Source: Haliclona indistincta (lineage: Eukaryota > Porifera > Demospongiae > Haplosclerida > Chalinidae). From it: DNA of 64,000 nt. Positions 24,577-37,831 of the stretch are shown here, piece by piece. Where the stretch lies: contig OZ024790.1 of NCBI GenBank assembly GCA_964017065.1, positions 5,197,294-5,261,293 of the forward strand, written 5' to 3'. Made by a program: the position numbers and the translations under genes. Every line of letters starts with the position of its first letter. Position 1 is the first letter of the stretch. The notes below the pieces were generated by a model that saw nothing but the letters and a program-made list of their open reading frames with translations, did no database searches and was not told the origin of the DNA.

Positions 24577-27500
24577 ATGGTAGATAAGGAGCGTCCTCTC
24601 TACGAGGGGGATAATGTTCTCCTGTACAGTTCTGAAAAAGATGGATTTCTTTATGCAGAGCCAAGCAGGTAAGTGTCAAAATAAATACTATTACGCAAAT
24701 GAATAGCTTCGCCGGCATCATCTTACATGTATCAACATTAGCATCATTACCATTAAATTGTGGAATGCACGCATGCAATAGGTCAGTCCATCATGCCATG
24801 GGCTAGTTTTTCCAGGCGTCTTTTACAACTGCATGTGCCATAAGGCTATGCCAAGAGTTCACTACCTTGGCTATGCTAAGACTGATGTACTGATTCATCA
24901 CGTGGATTAGTGGTAATTAACAGTAATGAATTGTTATTGCACAAGTGCATGAGTACACAAAAAGCTTAATGTGCATGTGCTGCTTTATCAAAACTAATAC
25001 AGGACATTGTGTAGTATTTCAAGTTTTACATTGCTGCGGCAAATCTGTTGTACACTTGAATTATTATAGTGCTCGCACTGGCTCATCACTGACATTAAAA
25101 ACCGTTACAAATCCACAGAATCCTCAGTTTCCGATTCTTGCGTGTAAGTTAACAAATACATGATGTATTTCTGCTAATTACAAGCGTCTTTATGTTTTTA
25201 TGCAGTTGCAGTATTTAAAGTGATTCCTGAAAACGAGAGTGTTTCGGTAAAGAAACCTCAGGTATAAATGTGCAAAGACTTGTCATTTATAATAACTATT
25301 ATCGCATTATTTTGTTTATACAATACAATTGTGGTTACTTGTCAGAAATGTTCGTATCTCAGCTCAGCCCTGGTGATAGGAAATTTACTATTGTATATTA
25401 TTTTGCTTTGAGTATAGGATAGCAACAAGACCACAGTAGTGTTTGGCAGACGTGTTAAGGTGGGTCTTGACTTTTTTTAGGTGTCCCTTAATATTAGCTC
25501 TAGCTATTGGGATTACCTCACTGTAACTTTCAGTGTAAATTAAAAAAAAAAAAAAAAAAACACCATTATTGCATTTAAATGATGTATCATGATAAGCTAA
25601 GATTAGTAGCTACATGTAGTAGAGTCCTTTTCTTGTGACTATATCAAGCCAGTTCTTTACCTGTTATACCTTCAGCTATACAATGCTGCATCACAGCAGT
25701 TTGTGTCTGTATCTTCCTCGTCAATTGAGGTGAGTAATATGTGGGTTATTATGCATGCTTGTTTATTTTTTATAAAAATCAGACAAATTGTGGTGCCACA
25801 GTATTTGTAGTTCGTTCACCACAATCTACTGAGTATCGAGGAAAAGATGTGAGAGATGGTATTTTGGTTATTTATACATGTAAAGTGTCAAATTTCCAGG
25901 TATTGTGTCAAAGATCGATTAGACTTGAGAGTAACTGTAAGAAAGGTTGCTTTCTGTCAACTGCATATGATTTGGCTACCGATAGGTGCGTGAGTACAGT
26001 AATTTTGTCTTTCGACTTTTTCTTGCCTTCTCATAGTCACAAAATTATCTTAAAAGGACTTGGTCTGAAGTTCATTGTTTATTTACACTCAAGACAGTGT
26101 GAAGATGATGAGAAGTATCTACTGGTGAGAAAATGCATAGTGACTGTCTGACCAATATATGTGTTGGTATATTAGGCTGGCAGACCAGTCATGCTCCATA
26201 GTTTGAAGAGAGATGGCGAGCTTAGTGCCAGAAGCTGCTTTCAGATGAGTAATATTGATAGCAGTGACAGAATAGGTTAGAATACATGCCTAGCCGCATG
26301 TGTGCGTGACCTTCCTTACATCCAGTCGAGTGTAGAAGAAGAGTCAAAATACATGGAGTTGATAAAGCACCTCCTGAAAGTGGAGATACATTCTGGCAGT
26401 TAGAGTTGATCAGTAAACCGTACAGTGGTAAGTCTAATGAGAAAGAGACAAATTCAGTCTGACATTCTTGTTTCTAATACTGCTTTGCGTATAAGGAGCA
26501 CCTTTACTTTGGAATGACAAGTGCAGAATTAAGCATCTTCCAAGTCACCTATATGCTGTGGTTGTGCCTGTACCTGAAGTAGAGAACAGATACAAAGTAA
26601 CGATTTGTCTCTTCAGACAAGAGAAGTTACAGTGTGGTGTATTGTACAGGTAATCCTTCAAGAATCGTCTGAAATTTCTGACACTCGAGATGAGTGCTTC
26701 ATTCTAACACATCCAGAAAATAAAGTTCAATAACTTAAAATTATTTTAGCATCGTTGTTAATAAATTCTATTCAACAGAATGAAACTGGTAGTATCATTC
26801 ACGGCTCTCATCTTTTACTGATACATGACAAAACTCAGCGCAGAATAATAGTATCAGGTATAAAATTTTTACTGAAAGTATAATTTTTACCAATTTTATA
26901 TCAATTTTTACAGCTACGATTAGAGAACTTCAAGCAAGGCATGTATTCTATTCAACCAACAGACGTCTCAATGTACGATTTTTGAAATTCCAGTGAATTT
27001 ATGTGCTGCATATATTTGCAGGTATGCACTACCCTCAATCAGGCTCCAATTGACATGAGCATATTTAGAATCGATCAAGTGAGTTCAGTGGTATAATTAT
27101 TTGATGGCATCTGCATTGTAGATCTTAGTTTTGATAGGATTAAAAATTTGCGTAGGACAGCAATGCAAACTTCCTAATAATTATGTGGATTTTATAATGC
27201 TGTGTCTAATTTGCTAAAACTCACAAATTTATCTGTTGACATTTGTCCTGTACAACTCAGGTTCAATGTGAGTCAATAGTTGAGTTCTATTATGCTACCA
27301 GCTGGGCTGCAGCAATGAATGAGTCAGCGTCATGGGTAATGGTGCAAATGCATCATACTGTTTATTGTTGTTGTCTATAGCTTAAAGTGGCTGGTAGTGT
27401 CAAATCGGAGGAGCATGATACTATAATCGGTAGTTTGTCATCGCTAGTTCAGTGGTTGCAGGAAGCCTCTAACCCATCCAGAAGAGCTGACATGCTTCGT

Positions 27501-30500
27501 ACCTTGACAGTGAGTTCTTCTAGTGTGCATGTTACTGTAACAGCTATAATTCTTTCATTCCACAAAGGTTGTTGAGCTGTTTTACAGCATGTTAGAATCT
27601 TGTTCTGTATCGCTTGATGGTGGCAAGTCTTTATTACCAGGAGAAGAAATGATGTGAGTGCAGCATGGTGAATAACATTTGTGATCTCTTCCAATATAGG
27701 CTCAGAGGTATTTTAAAAAGTGTTACAAGCACCATGAAGAAGTACATCCAAGTGGCAAAGCAAAAGTCTCGAAGATATCTCATTCAGGAGGATTATCTTC
27801 AGTCTCTGTTTGAAAAAGTATAGTACAAGTTGGCACAGTATACGTACACTGATCTCTTATTCTCATCCCCTATAGCCTTCTGCAAGAATCTGTATTCAAG
27901 AAGTTCTTACTGTTTTGGCGAAGAGTGACTCGTACGTCTTGTTCTATACTGCATAGCTCATTCTTTTTCTACGCATGTCTTTAGAATGTCTGCTGACAAA
28001 ATAGCTGAACTTATCTTTGAACATGACATCAGTGACTTGTTGCAGGTATATTTAGCAGAAAGTATACATGCAGCTATATTTTTTTTAATGCTCAATGTAC
28101 GTAGGGAATTGATTCAATTCACTTTTTAATGGCACTGAGCACTGCTAGCAACAAATATGCTCGACAGATTCAAAGTATGCATAGCTCACTAACAAGTCAT
28201 ATTTCATCAAAAACTACAATTTAGATCTTTTATTCATGACAATTGAAAATGCTCCTCAAGACACACATGTTGGGAAGAGACTAGACACAGTTGTGAAGTA
28301 CATGATGACTATTGTTGACTTCAGCGTGCCTACGATTGACAAGCTGTGGAGGACTTTTGTATGACCTTACTTCACAACACATTGTATACCGGTAGTTATT
28401 GTTGTGCATTGTACAGGAGTACAGCAAACTTAATGCATTTGATCCATGGAAGGGTGCTTCGGTCAGAAGCCCATACACAATGGTACAGGAACCTGATGTC
28501 ATCAAAGAGCTGCAAAGGACAATACGCGAACACCTCAAAGAGAATGCGGTATTGTGTTTAAATTCAAATCTGCATACTGTAACTTATGGTCATTTTAACA
28601 GTCGATCTCTCCTGCAAAAGAGGCTACTGACAAAAATTCAGTGACAATACAACTGTTGAGAATATTTGAGTCACTTGTCAAATATGGCTTCTATAATTCA
28701 GAGGACCAACTGAGAATCCTGCAACACTTAGTTAACATGATTGATGAAAAAACTGGTATTTGGCATTATAATATTGTGCTGTAACAAAATCTTGTATATT
28801 CAGATCACCATCCTCAACAACAACATCAAACAAGGAAACTGCTTTCAGGTAACATTTCCATTACTTGCATCGTTCAATTTTATGCACACAATTGCAGTTG
28901 CTACTCGAAGTCAATCTGCAGCATCCCATGAAGCAAACACTAAAGGCAGATATACTGACGCTAAGCAGAACAAACAAGTTGTAAAGATCAAAACCATGTG
29001 AGACTGTGACGTACACATTTTTATATAATGATTCAATCTATAACCATTGCAGTGGGGTTCGAATTCTGCAAAGTTTTTTCACGATGTTGTCTTATGTGAC
29101 GCTAGAGGTAAATTTCAGACTACTGCTATTAGTGATTTTACTATAGAAAGCAGAGGTTCTTGTATGACTTCAAAACATCATTGGAGAAAACAGGCACATA
29201 CGTGCGCAAGCAATCCCAGATCAGTCTTCCTGGCGTGCAGATTCATTCTATAACATCGGCTATGAATTCACTACACCAGCAAAAGAGTTTATCATTTATA
29301 CCACAGAATCTCTTTAGGAGTCAAAGTGAAGAAGACCTTGACGACGCAGAAGAAGCTGACCACTTCTTTTACTATACACCACTGCCATTGTCACTATCAC
29401 AAGTGATGAATCGACAAGAATTACAGAGTTGTGATATCACCGAAAGGTCCATAAAACAGAAATGTATCTTTGCTGAACTTTGAGTCCTTTCTCCCTCCTA
29501 GGGTTATAAAGGAGGCTAGAACACGTATAAGTCATTTGTTCGATGATGGCTCTTATTCCATATTCAATACTAGTTCTCTAGAAGGTGAACAGCTTGTGCA
29601 AGTTCTTATTAGTCTACTCGACTACAAGGATAACGAACTATGCCTGTCTGCTGCCCAACTACTGTTTGACATGTACAGCAAAGGAAAGTTATTGATGAAT
29701 TCAGTTCGTGAAGTGCACTTGATCACTTCACACACTAAAAAGTTTCTAAAGAAAGTTCTAAAAATAGCAAGTCTCTCGGAAGAGAATCCACAACTACTAG
29801 AGAATATTGATGAATTGTGTGAAGAGTGTGTTGAGGAAAATGATGAAAATGAACCAGCAGTGTGTCAGCAAGCTATTCTGTACAGCTCAGGTCTGTTGTA
29901 ACAATTTTGAAGGTCAACTTTAAAGCTCAGTTTGCAGGTCTATTTCTGTTAGTATTGGAATATGTCTTAAAGTATGGGCACAGTGATGACCGATTATATG
30001 AAAGACCGAAGCTGAAATGCTATGAGCTCTTAAGAAGAATCAGTCGTAAAAATCCTAAAGTAAGATCCGTCTACGGTCTGAAACTGCATCGAGTTTACAT
30101 GACTATTGTAGGCACAGCTGAAGTTATTCCATAGCCTAAATGATCTTCTGAAGGAAAGACTTTGCGTGTTTTCCATGGCAGAACTTCTGACCGAGGTAGA
30201 CAAGTAGACTAGTTATTATAGTTTATTAAGAATCCCTGCTTTTAGGTGTTTTCGAATAACGAAGAACTGTGCAGGATTGGTTGTGCATGGGATCCTGGTC
30301 TTAAGCAGTTTTTGACAGAAGCAATATCCAGTGACAATCCTGAGCACAATGAGTTGCTTCACACAATGTCAGTTATCTTGAAGGTATGCAGTATCATGAT
30401 CGTTAGGTCACAATGACCGTATCGTAGAGTTGTCCTGGAATCAAAGTGGATGTTTCACGACTGATACAAGAGGCCAGTCTGTCTGATCTCTGTTATATTC

Positions 30501-33500
30501 TTTCAAGTTTTGAAGCTGTGAAAAAGAGAAGAACAACACTTCTGTTCAATAAATCATATGAAGTGGTGAAACATCATACTAATAGTAAATCATTTGACAT
30601 TATTTTGAAATTCTAGGTTTCTCACATCACGAGAGGGGAAGATCATTGCGATGACTATTATGACCTGTGCCTGCTTTTGAACATCACAGATTTGTTGGCT
30701 ACTTGTTGTCAAGGCGAGCTGCTGCAGACTGAACAAGTCGCATCTAAACTATTCCCACTTGAAGAAATTATTGGGTAAAATTATGCCTTTTAAAATTTCA
30801 TGTGTTCTCTGCATTGTGTCGCAGGATTCTGTCTCATCCAAACATACCACTAGAGAACAAGAAACCGTTCATACGTCTGCTAACATGGGCCTTTGTTGAG
30901 ACTGAACGAGATTCTTTAGTTTGTCTAACTCATTTGGTTAGAAGCAAGTAAGAAGGAATCATTTACTGCAGAGTACCTTTCTGTTCTTCCTTTTCAGAGG
31001 TTTCATAGCACATTTAGAGGAGGTAGTACTGATATTAAAAGCTATGGCTGACAATCTTCACGGAGTTAACCTAACGAGAATACAGAAGAATCTTCAAACA
31101 CTCAACTGTCGATCCTTGAGTGTTCTCGGGTGGATGCGGCACTGCCAACACACTGGTAGTCCCGCAGTGTTTGTTACAGTAGGTGGCTATACAGCCTCGC
31201 TGAAGGGACTACTGCTGTATTTACTGCATGGACTAGCTCCATTATTGACCATAATTTCTTCCAAATTGAACGCACACCAGCAGAGAAACAAAGATTTCAG
31301 AGGTCTATCGTCTGACTTGTATAATTCATCGTTTTCTGATACACTCGAGGACTTCGCAATAACATTAACTGTGAGACTAAATAATGCATACACTATTTCA
31401 TGATTTGCTACAGATGTTTCAGAGACAATGGAGTATCTTTAAAGAACCTGAACACACTGAGATTCTGTCTATTTGTCTCCAAAGCATCGATTCTATGTTG
31501 AAAAACAGCTCACTGACAAATAGGAATTCTCAGCTTACTCCGGTACAGTACAATGTATGATATAGTTGACTTATAACATGTTTTACTTATAACATAAGTT
31601 AAAAGATAGACGCATTGGAATACACGTCACAGTACAAACTGCGTGTGAGGCTGATGCTGAAGAAATTGCTGCTGAGAAAACATTGAACAACATGCTAGCA
31701 ATTTTTATTTCAAATTATTTCAATGTCTGTGGAAGCTACACGAAGGACGAGATGGAATACAAGGAACACGATAGTATGTAAAACTATATAAGAACCACAG
31801 TGATAATCTTGTTTCTTAGGCAAATACGTTGAGTTTGTGTATGGATCTCCACATGGAGACTGTTTACAAAGACTTGTGGATATATTCTACAGCAATGAAC
31901 GGTAAATATTCATAATTATTTATACGAATGTCTCACAATTGAACTTTTATTTGCAGTGATGTCACTTTTTCTAACTTACAGAAATTATTAAGACTCTTGG
32001 AGTAAGCTATTTGTTACAATTTGTATACTATTTATTTTTAATTTTTAGAATAACTTATACTAAACTTCATCGTCAAACAAATGGTCTTGAGAGAGTCCAG
32101 TTGGACCGTGTGCTGTTTGTCACTTTACAAATCATCAACTGCCTGCTTCAACGTAAAGTAACTATGGTAGAAATGGCAAAAGAGCATAGGAGACGAAAGT
32201 AAACGATTAAATACAAGTTAGTATAAATGAGTAAAATACACTTTCTAGAGTGTACGAGAGGAATCTGAAGCCAATGCAAGATCAACTATTGGAATTGAAA
32301 GCTCATGAAAAGGTAATTCCAAACTGTACTGAAATACCAAACTGTATCAATGTCTATTTCAGATCATGAAGCATGTTTCTCACCCTTGCGAAGAAGTAAT
32401 AATAAAGGTATAATATCATTGAGCTATGAAAAATTTAACCTTATAAATAATTTTTGAACACAATGTGTATAATTTTTGTACTACAGGTTATTGCTATTAT
32501 GAAGCAGTTGCTGTTTTATGGCAACTCAAGTGCCCAAGAGCTGATTGGTAGTCAGATATCTAACGACCAAGCTGAACTGCTCTTTCCGAAGTTTAGAAAA
32601 ATGCTAGAGGCAGCAGATTTGGCCCTCGCTACGTAAGCAGTAAATTTTGTTTAAATTGACAGAAATAATTCTCTTGCAAATTCCTAGCAATCATTCATCA
32701 CTTGCATCCATTCCAGTGGTATGTGAAATACTCATTGCTATTTGTTTCACTATGCATAATTCAGAATTTAGCTACCGACAATCATGGTTCACCAGTATTG
32801 TCTCCTCAGCCATTTCCTCGCAGTCCTGGTATTTCTAATAATTATTATAGTAAATAAAATTTACGTACCTGCTAGGTCAACCATCTGTGAAATTTTTTGC
32901 TCAACAATCCTTTTCTAACATAAAACAGGTAAAAAGATTTGGTAAATTATAGCAATGAAATTGATGATGCGTTATACAGCCTGCTTTTGAATTAATGAGT
33001 CTAGCACAGCAACAACATGACCAGTTAGTGACTGCAGATTCTTCTACACACACAATAATCGTGATTGAGAATGACTCCGTGACTAGCCGTATGCTAATTT
33101 TTATTTTATAATATTACATAATTGATTCTTCTTCATATTATTAGCCATTAGCCCCGAGCCCCCTCAACAGGTAATTTGAACTATTAACAAATGCGCAATT
33201 CATCTCCGCATACAGCTAGCACGAGGCAGACGTGGTGTGTTAAAAAGAAATGACATAAAGAAAGCAAGTGCATGTATGTTAATTACCCATCAATCTCTTC
33301 TAATACTTTTATCACTCCACTTATTCCACTGCAGATTTCACACAAACACTTACCAAAGTAACTTATACATATAATCACAACTGTGCATTGCTTGACATCC
33401 TCTACTACACAGGAATCACTCTCTCACAACATGAACACATTGGGTGAGTAACATATTGTTTGCATTGCTCTCTCTCTAGCGATGCTGTTCAGGTGACAAA

Positions 33501-36306
33501 GAGGCTAACGCAGTACTTGATGTGGTCTCATTCTTGTGTGACGGGCAGCGAAAAGATTTACAAGATATGTTCGGAAAAGAGACTACACATTTTGCAGTCA
33601 GTTTAAACAACATTTACGCCTTTGTTGCACTTTCACTTCTCTTGGAACCCACTGCAGGGCTCAAGCATGATTATACAGATCACGTATCTTCTAGAAAGTG
33701 TGGCTGAGACTATGTCCATTCAAAACCTGCAGATTGGTGGTCGAGCAATCCAAGCACTGATCGAACTCTGTGCTGGGAACTTCACCAATCAGGAGGTTGC
33801 TTTCAGAGGTCAAGCACTTGCCTCGATTAACATGTTTCTCAAACTCGATCCAATGTCGTTTGAAAAGGCTAGTTGAGGCGATATTTAAATTATATGTGGT
33901 ATACGAAATTCTGTTCTCAGGAAATGTGGTTTGTAGTCATGTGTGTCAAATGCTCTGCAGTAGAGTTACTGGAAGTCATGCTTGAAGAAACTGACCCTTC
34001 CAGTTGTGTTCTTGCCAGAAAGATATTCTCTCAACTTGTCTTCAACGATCTGCTTCTGACGATGAAGCAGCTGTGGGAAGCTTTATCAGCATCTAATACT
34101 GCAGACGGGAAAAAGCACAAAAATAAATGGAGAAGTGGACTACTGAAGAGTTATCATACACTTAAGATGATAGCTCATTACAGAGGTATCAGACCAGAAC
34201 CAACTAGTGAGTACCTATAGAATTCCATGTAGCCTCGTACCTACACTCCACCCCTTGTAGCACCTGGGTACGAGGCTACATTGCATGGTGAATGTTTAAC
34301 AATTATATAAACCTGCTCTCTATAGTTAAGCATTACTTTCGACTGAAGTATGGACAATTGGATCGAGTTGTAGACAAAATGCTCTGCTTCTGTGAAGAGT
34401 GGTCACACAGCATAGAGATCGAGTACAAACCAAAAGGGATACTGACCAGGGTTCATTTCCCATTCCCTCCTGAAGTAATTTAGTGCTTGCATACACCAAA
34501 AATAATAATGATTGTCTATATTATTCAGACACATTTATCTGGATCTGATAAGGATACTATTAAAAACAAAATAAAAAGAGATTCTGAAGATGAAAAATTG
34601 CGAGATCTTCTCAGATGGACAGAAGGGATCCGTAAACATCAGCGCTGGACGGTAAGCACTGACATTGTTAACTGACCTCATTAACTACACATTTTTTTCA
34701 GAGACAAATAAAAAAGAGGAAGTGGTTAAAATGGGTGACTGAATTTTCGTAAGTTGCCATCCAAGTTTTGTGCTAACATACAGTTTGTATGTACAGATTT
34801 ATCCGGAACTGTTCACTGATTTTGCTCACACTTGTTCTCAATGTGCTTCTGTTCATTGGTATCAGAAGTGATGGAACGAGACTGAACAACAGGTATCAGC
34901 TTCACATTATTATAGTCCATTCTCATGTTGTTTTGTACAGTACTATCAGTATCATAGTAACCACTCACAATCTACCGCAATGGTACTGGCCTTATACACT
35001 ATACCCGCTGGGCGGTATCCATCTGGTACTCTCAATCTGGATGGTGGTTGACTTCTATGTTCGAGAGTTCCCTCACTTTCACTTGGATAGTCCACTGTTG
35101 CATACGCTAATGTTAGTAGGGAAAATATCACTGGATAATGTTATGTTTTCATTATGAGTTAGGTGGAGACTCAGCCAGAGAGGTGTTCTTAAGATGCTTT
35201 CAAGAATCTTTAACAGACCGATCAAGATCACAAAGCCGCAACCTTACGGGCACTTTAATCGAACCATAGGAGATATCTGGGGATGCTACAGAGTGCTGTT
35301 TCTGATCTGCTCTTGTGTATCACTTGGAACAGATGGCACCTTTTATCCAATCTGCCTGATATACACATTCATCGACACTGAGTTCTTGGGAACAATTTTG
35401 ACCTCAGTGACTAAAAGCGGTAAATACTACATAGCTTGCTTGCATTACAACTTATTCTCTCTTCAGCTCTGTCACTGACAATCGTCTTTCTTCTCGGTCT
35501 TGTGATACTCATGGGATATGCCGTCATTGCTTTCTCTGTTTTCAATAAATTCTTTCATGAACCAACACAAGGCTTATTCTGTGACACACTCTTTGCTTGT
35601 TTCGTCACGGTGGTAAGGCTGGGAGCACTTGCAAACCCTCCACTGGGAGATGTAAGTAAAATCTGCAGATTGTTTGTGCATGACAACTTTCATTTGACAC
35701 TGCAGAACATCAGGATCGATGGACAGTACATTGCGTTGTCCTTGTTCAGACTAGCATATGGGATATCATACTTCATCGTAGTGACCACTCTTGGATTGAA
35801 TGTTGTCATTGCTATCCTTGTTGATAATTTTTCAGCACTGAGACAAACCAAGGTTATTGAAGAAAAATTAATGGTTATATGCATGACTTGAATGCTAACA
35901 CCATTTCTAATAGAATGAAGTGGAACAGGATAAACAGAGCGTCTGCTTTATCTGTGGTCTCAGTAAGAGTGATCTAGACTACAGAGCTAAGATGGTGAGA
36001 TCAGGATTGTACTCTTACCATGCATGGATGTTCTCTTATGCAGCATGGCGGATTCGTAAACCATGTCCAAAGGGACCACAGTATGTGGAATTATATCTAC
36101 TTCGCCATCTATTTGGACTACTTGGATGAGAACGATCACAACGCTCTTGAGAAATACATATTTGATCAGGTGCAACTATACAGACAAATAATGTTCAATA
36201 TTTTGTTTTTGAATGACGTTAGATGATCAAACGAGAAATTGACTTCTTTCCAAGAGGACAAGCAAAGTTAATATCTGATGCAGAAGCTCACTCAGCAATG
36301 ATATAA
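24577..36306 (+). CDS. Divergent inositol 1,4,5-trisphosphate receptor-like calcium channel
   Basis: About 50 small exons, most introns 50-60 bp, run from GCCAAAATGG (ATG 24577) to TAA at 36304. IP3 receptors release calcium from the ER. Seen in order: an N-terminal trefoil (LYEGDNVLLYSSEKDGFLYA); MIR-like exons about 25640-26650 (LYNAASQQFVSVS, CFLSTAYDLATD, DTFWQLELI); helical RIH-type repeats about 27240-31600; a RIH-associated region about 33250-34220 (LIELCAGNFTNQEVAFRGQA); membrane helices from 34795; and a pore with FACFVTVVRLG and ALSLFRLAYGISYFIVVTTL (35590-35840). The tail has CFICGL and HVQRDHSMWNYIYF, the Cys/His cluster shared by IP3 and ryanodine receptors, then DFFPRGQAKL. Estimated length of about 2,400 aa fits IP3R, not RyR. 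The pore filter and the IP3-contact loop differ from the usual family sequence, so it is probably a divergent paralogue. Confidence 0.85.
34229..34280. repeat. Inverted repeat inside a channel-gene intron
   Basis: TGTAGCCTCGTACC and GGTACGAGGCTACA flank a 24-base spacer within the intron after the exon ending ...GIRPEPT. It could be a minimal foldback insertion. Confidence 0.8.
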
Positions 36307-36380
36307 CTACAGGATTTCAACAACGACTGATGCGTGTTGTAGTGATTAGCAAGTAAAGCATAGATTGAAGTAGAATAGTG

Positions 36381-37262
36381 TGATAGAATAGTTATAAAGT
36401 GTGATTATAAAGTGTGTCATTGTTATAAATCTTGTTATTTCTGTCGTGTGAGTGCATTGTGTAGTTCAGTCTTTAGTGAGTCTACGTGGTTATGACACAG
36501 TGCCAGTTGTTGCTGTGTGCTCTGTAGATTGCTCAGTACCAAGCTGTGTGCTCTGAGGTATGACTGCAGCATTGTCTAGACAAAAAGACAAGAGATAGTG
36601 ATGAAGTGTTACTGAGTACCACTAGTACTAACAATGCATGAATCCATGTCCTGAGCAAATACTGGCCTCTTCTCAGAAATCTCCTCAGCTGTTGCAATGA
36701 GCTGAAAAAACAAACAATATCACACATTGAGTAACCAAAACATTAGAAGTTAACTTAAAGTGTACGTAATTATGACCTTTTGTTTATACATTGATGTATT
36801 AAATATGCATACCAAAGTGAAACAAAGTTGTGACGGAGCTGTATAAACATGCAAATACACACATGACTAGAGCCTTGTACAGGTATGGAACCGATGGATT
36901 TAACCACTGACGTAATAATGGTATAAGAGGCACATCTATGATCGGGCTTGAAAATACCTAAAAGCACAATTCCTCGAGGTATTTGAGCCTCTGTTGATGT
37001 CACCGGAGGCGAATAACAATGTGTTGCTGTACATACCTTCTCAGGTAAATCAAGATCTGTTGTGTTCCCTTCCATTAGAGCATGTTCAGTCTGTGGAGAG
37101 AGACAGCACAGTTATAGTGAGTCAGTGTTGTTGACAAACCTTATCAAATGCATTGAGAGTAGTGTGTAGTACTTCACACAACACCTCCCTCTCCCTGTAG
37201 TGACATCATAATGACATCAGTTAGTGAGTTTGACCACAGGGCTACCCTAGAGCTGCATGCAC
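36381..37262 (-). pseudogene. Duplicated last three exons of the coiled-coil gene
   Basis: On the minus strand three exons can be read: EREVLCEVLHTTLNAFDK (about 37195-37142), TEHALMEGNTTDLDLPEK (37090-37037) and LIATAEEISEKRPVFAQDMD to SGTQ-stop (about 36702-36599). They match exons 23-25 of the gene ending at 41519 almost residue for residue (D to E in MDGN and ISDK, A to T in HTAL), including introns and about 200 bp of 3' flank. There is no upstream part, so this copy is a severed 3' end and probably not translated. Confidence 0.85.
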
Positions 37263-37831
37263 TTAAATTTTGTAATTCACAAAATAAAATTCATACAAAA
37301 TACATGTATTTTTATAGCACAATTCAGCCCAATTGTCAAATTTAGGCTGTGCTAAATGAAATGTTGCACTGCAAAAAATAAAGCACCAAAGATGCAGATC
37401 AGAGATGCCTCAGTTGAGTAGCATGTATGCTAGCATGCACTTAGTAGATGCATATGACAGCACGTATGCATGCAGTAGATTCAAAACAGTATGCAATGCA
37501 AGCTGCAGTAGAAGAGGCCACCAGATCCACGGAACATGCAGGCAAGCAGCAGATCATAACAACAGTGCTATGGAAATACAGGCTAGTGGCAGCTATCCAG
37601 CAGCAGCAGATCATAGTAACAGTGCTATGGCCCGCTATCCAGCAGCTGTACAAAAGTTGTATTGAAGTCAAACAAAAGGGTCGGTGTAAAAGCTGGACTC
37701 TGGACTAATGGACTGGACCATGGACTGGACTCTGGACTGGACTATTGACTACATTAATACATGTACATTATTAGTATAAATGTCATTGGGCAGAGTAAAC
37801 AATTAACAAATTATGCACTCAGAGAAGTCTA
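37263..37831. other. Intergenic stretch with short imperfect direct repeats
   Basis: No gene is supported. Two or three copies of CAGCAGATCATAACAACAGT-like sequence with GTGCTATGG follow one another at 37545-37640. TGGACTCTGGACTGGACT-type repeats fill 37690-37745. Both are low-complexity. Confidence 0.6.

Noticed and set aside
29047..29070. tRNA-like GGGGTTCGAATTC box
   Set aside because: It lies in a coding exon of the channel gene and no A box or cloverleaf fits around it.
24577..36306. Ryanodine receptor instead of IP3 receptor
   Set aside because: The gene has no room for SPRY or RyR repeats, and its estimated length of about 2,400 residues is half that of a ryanodine receptor.
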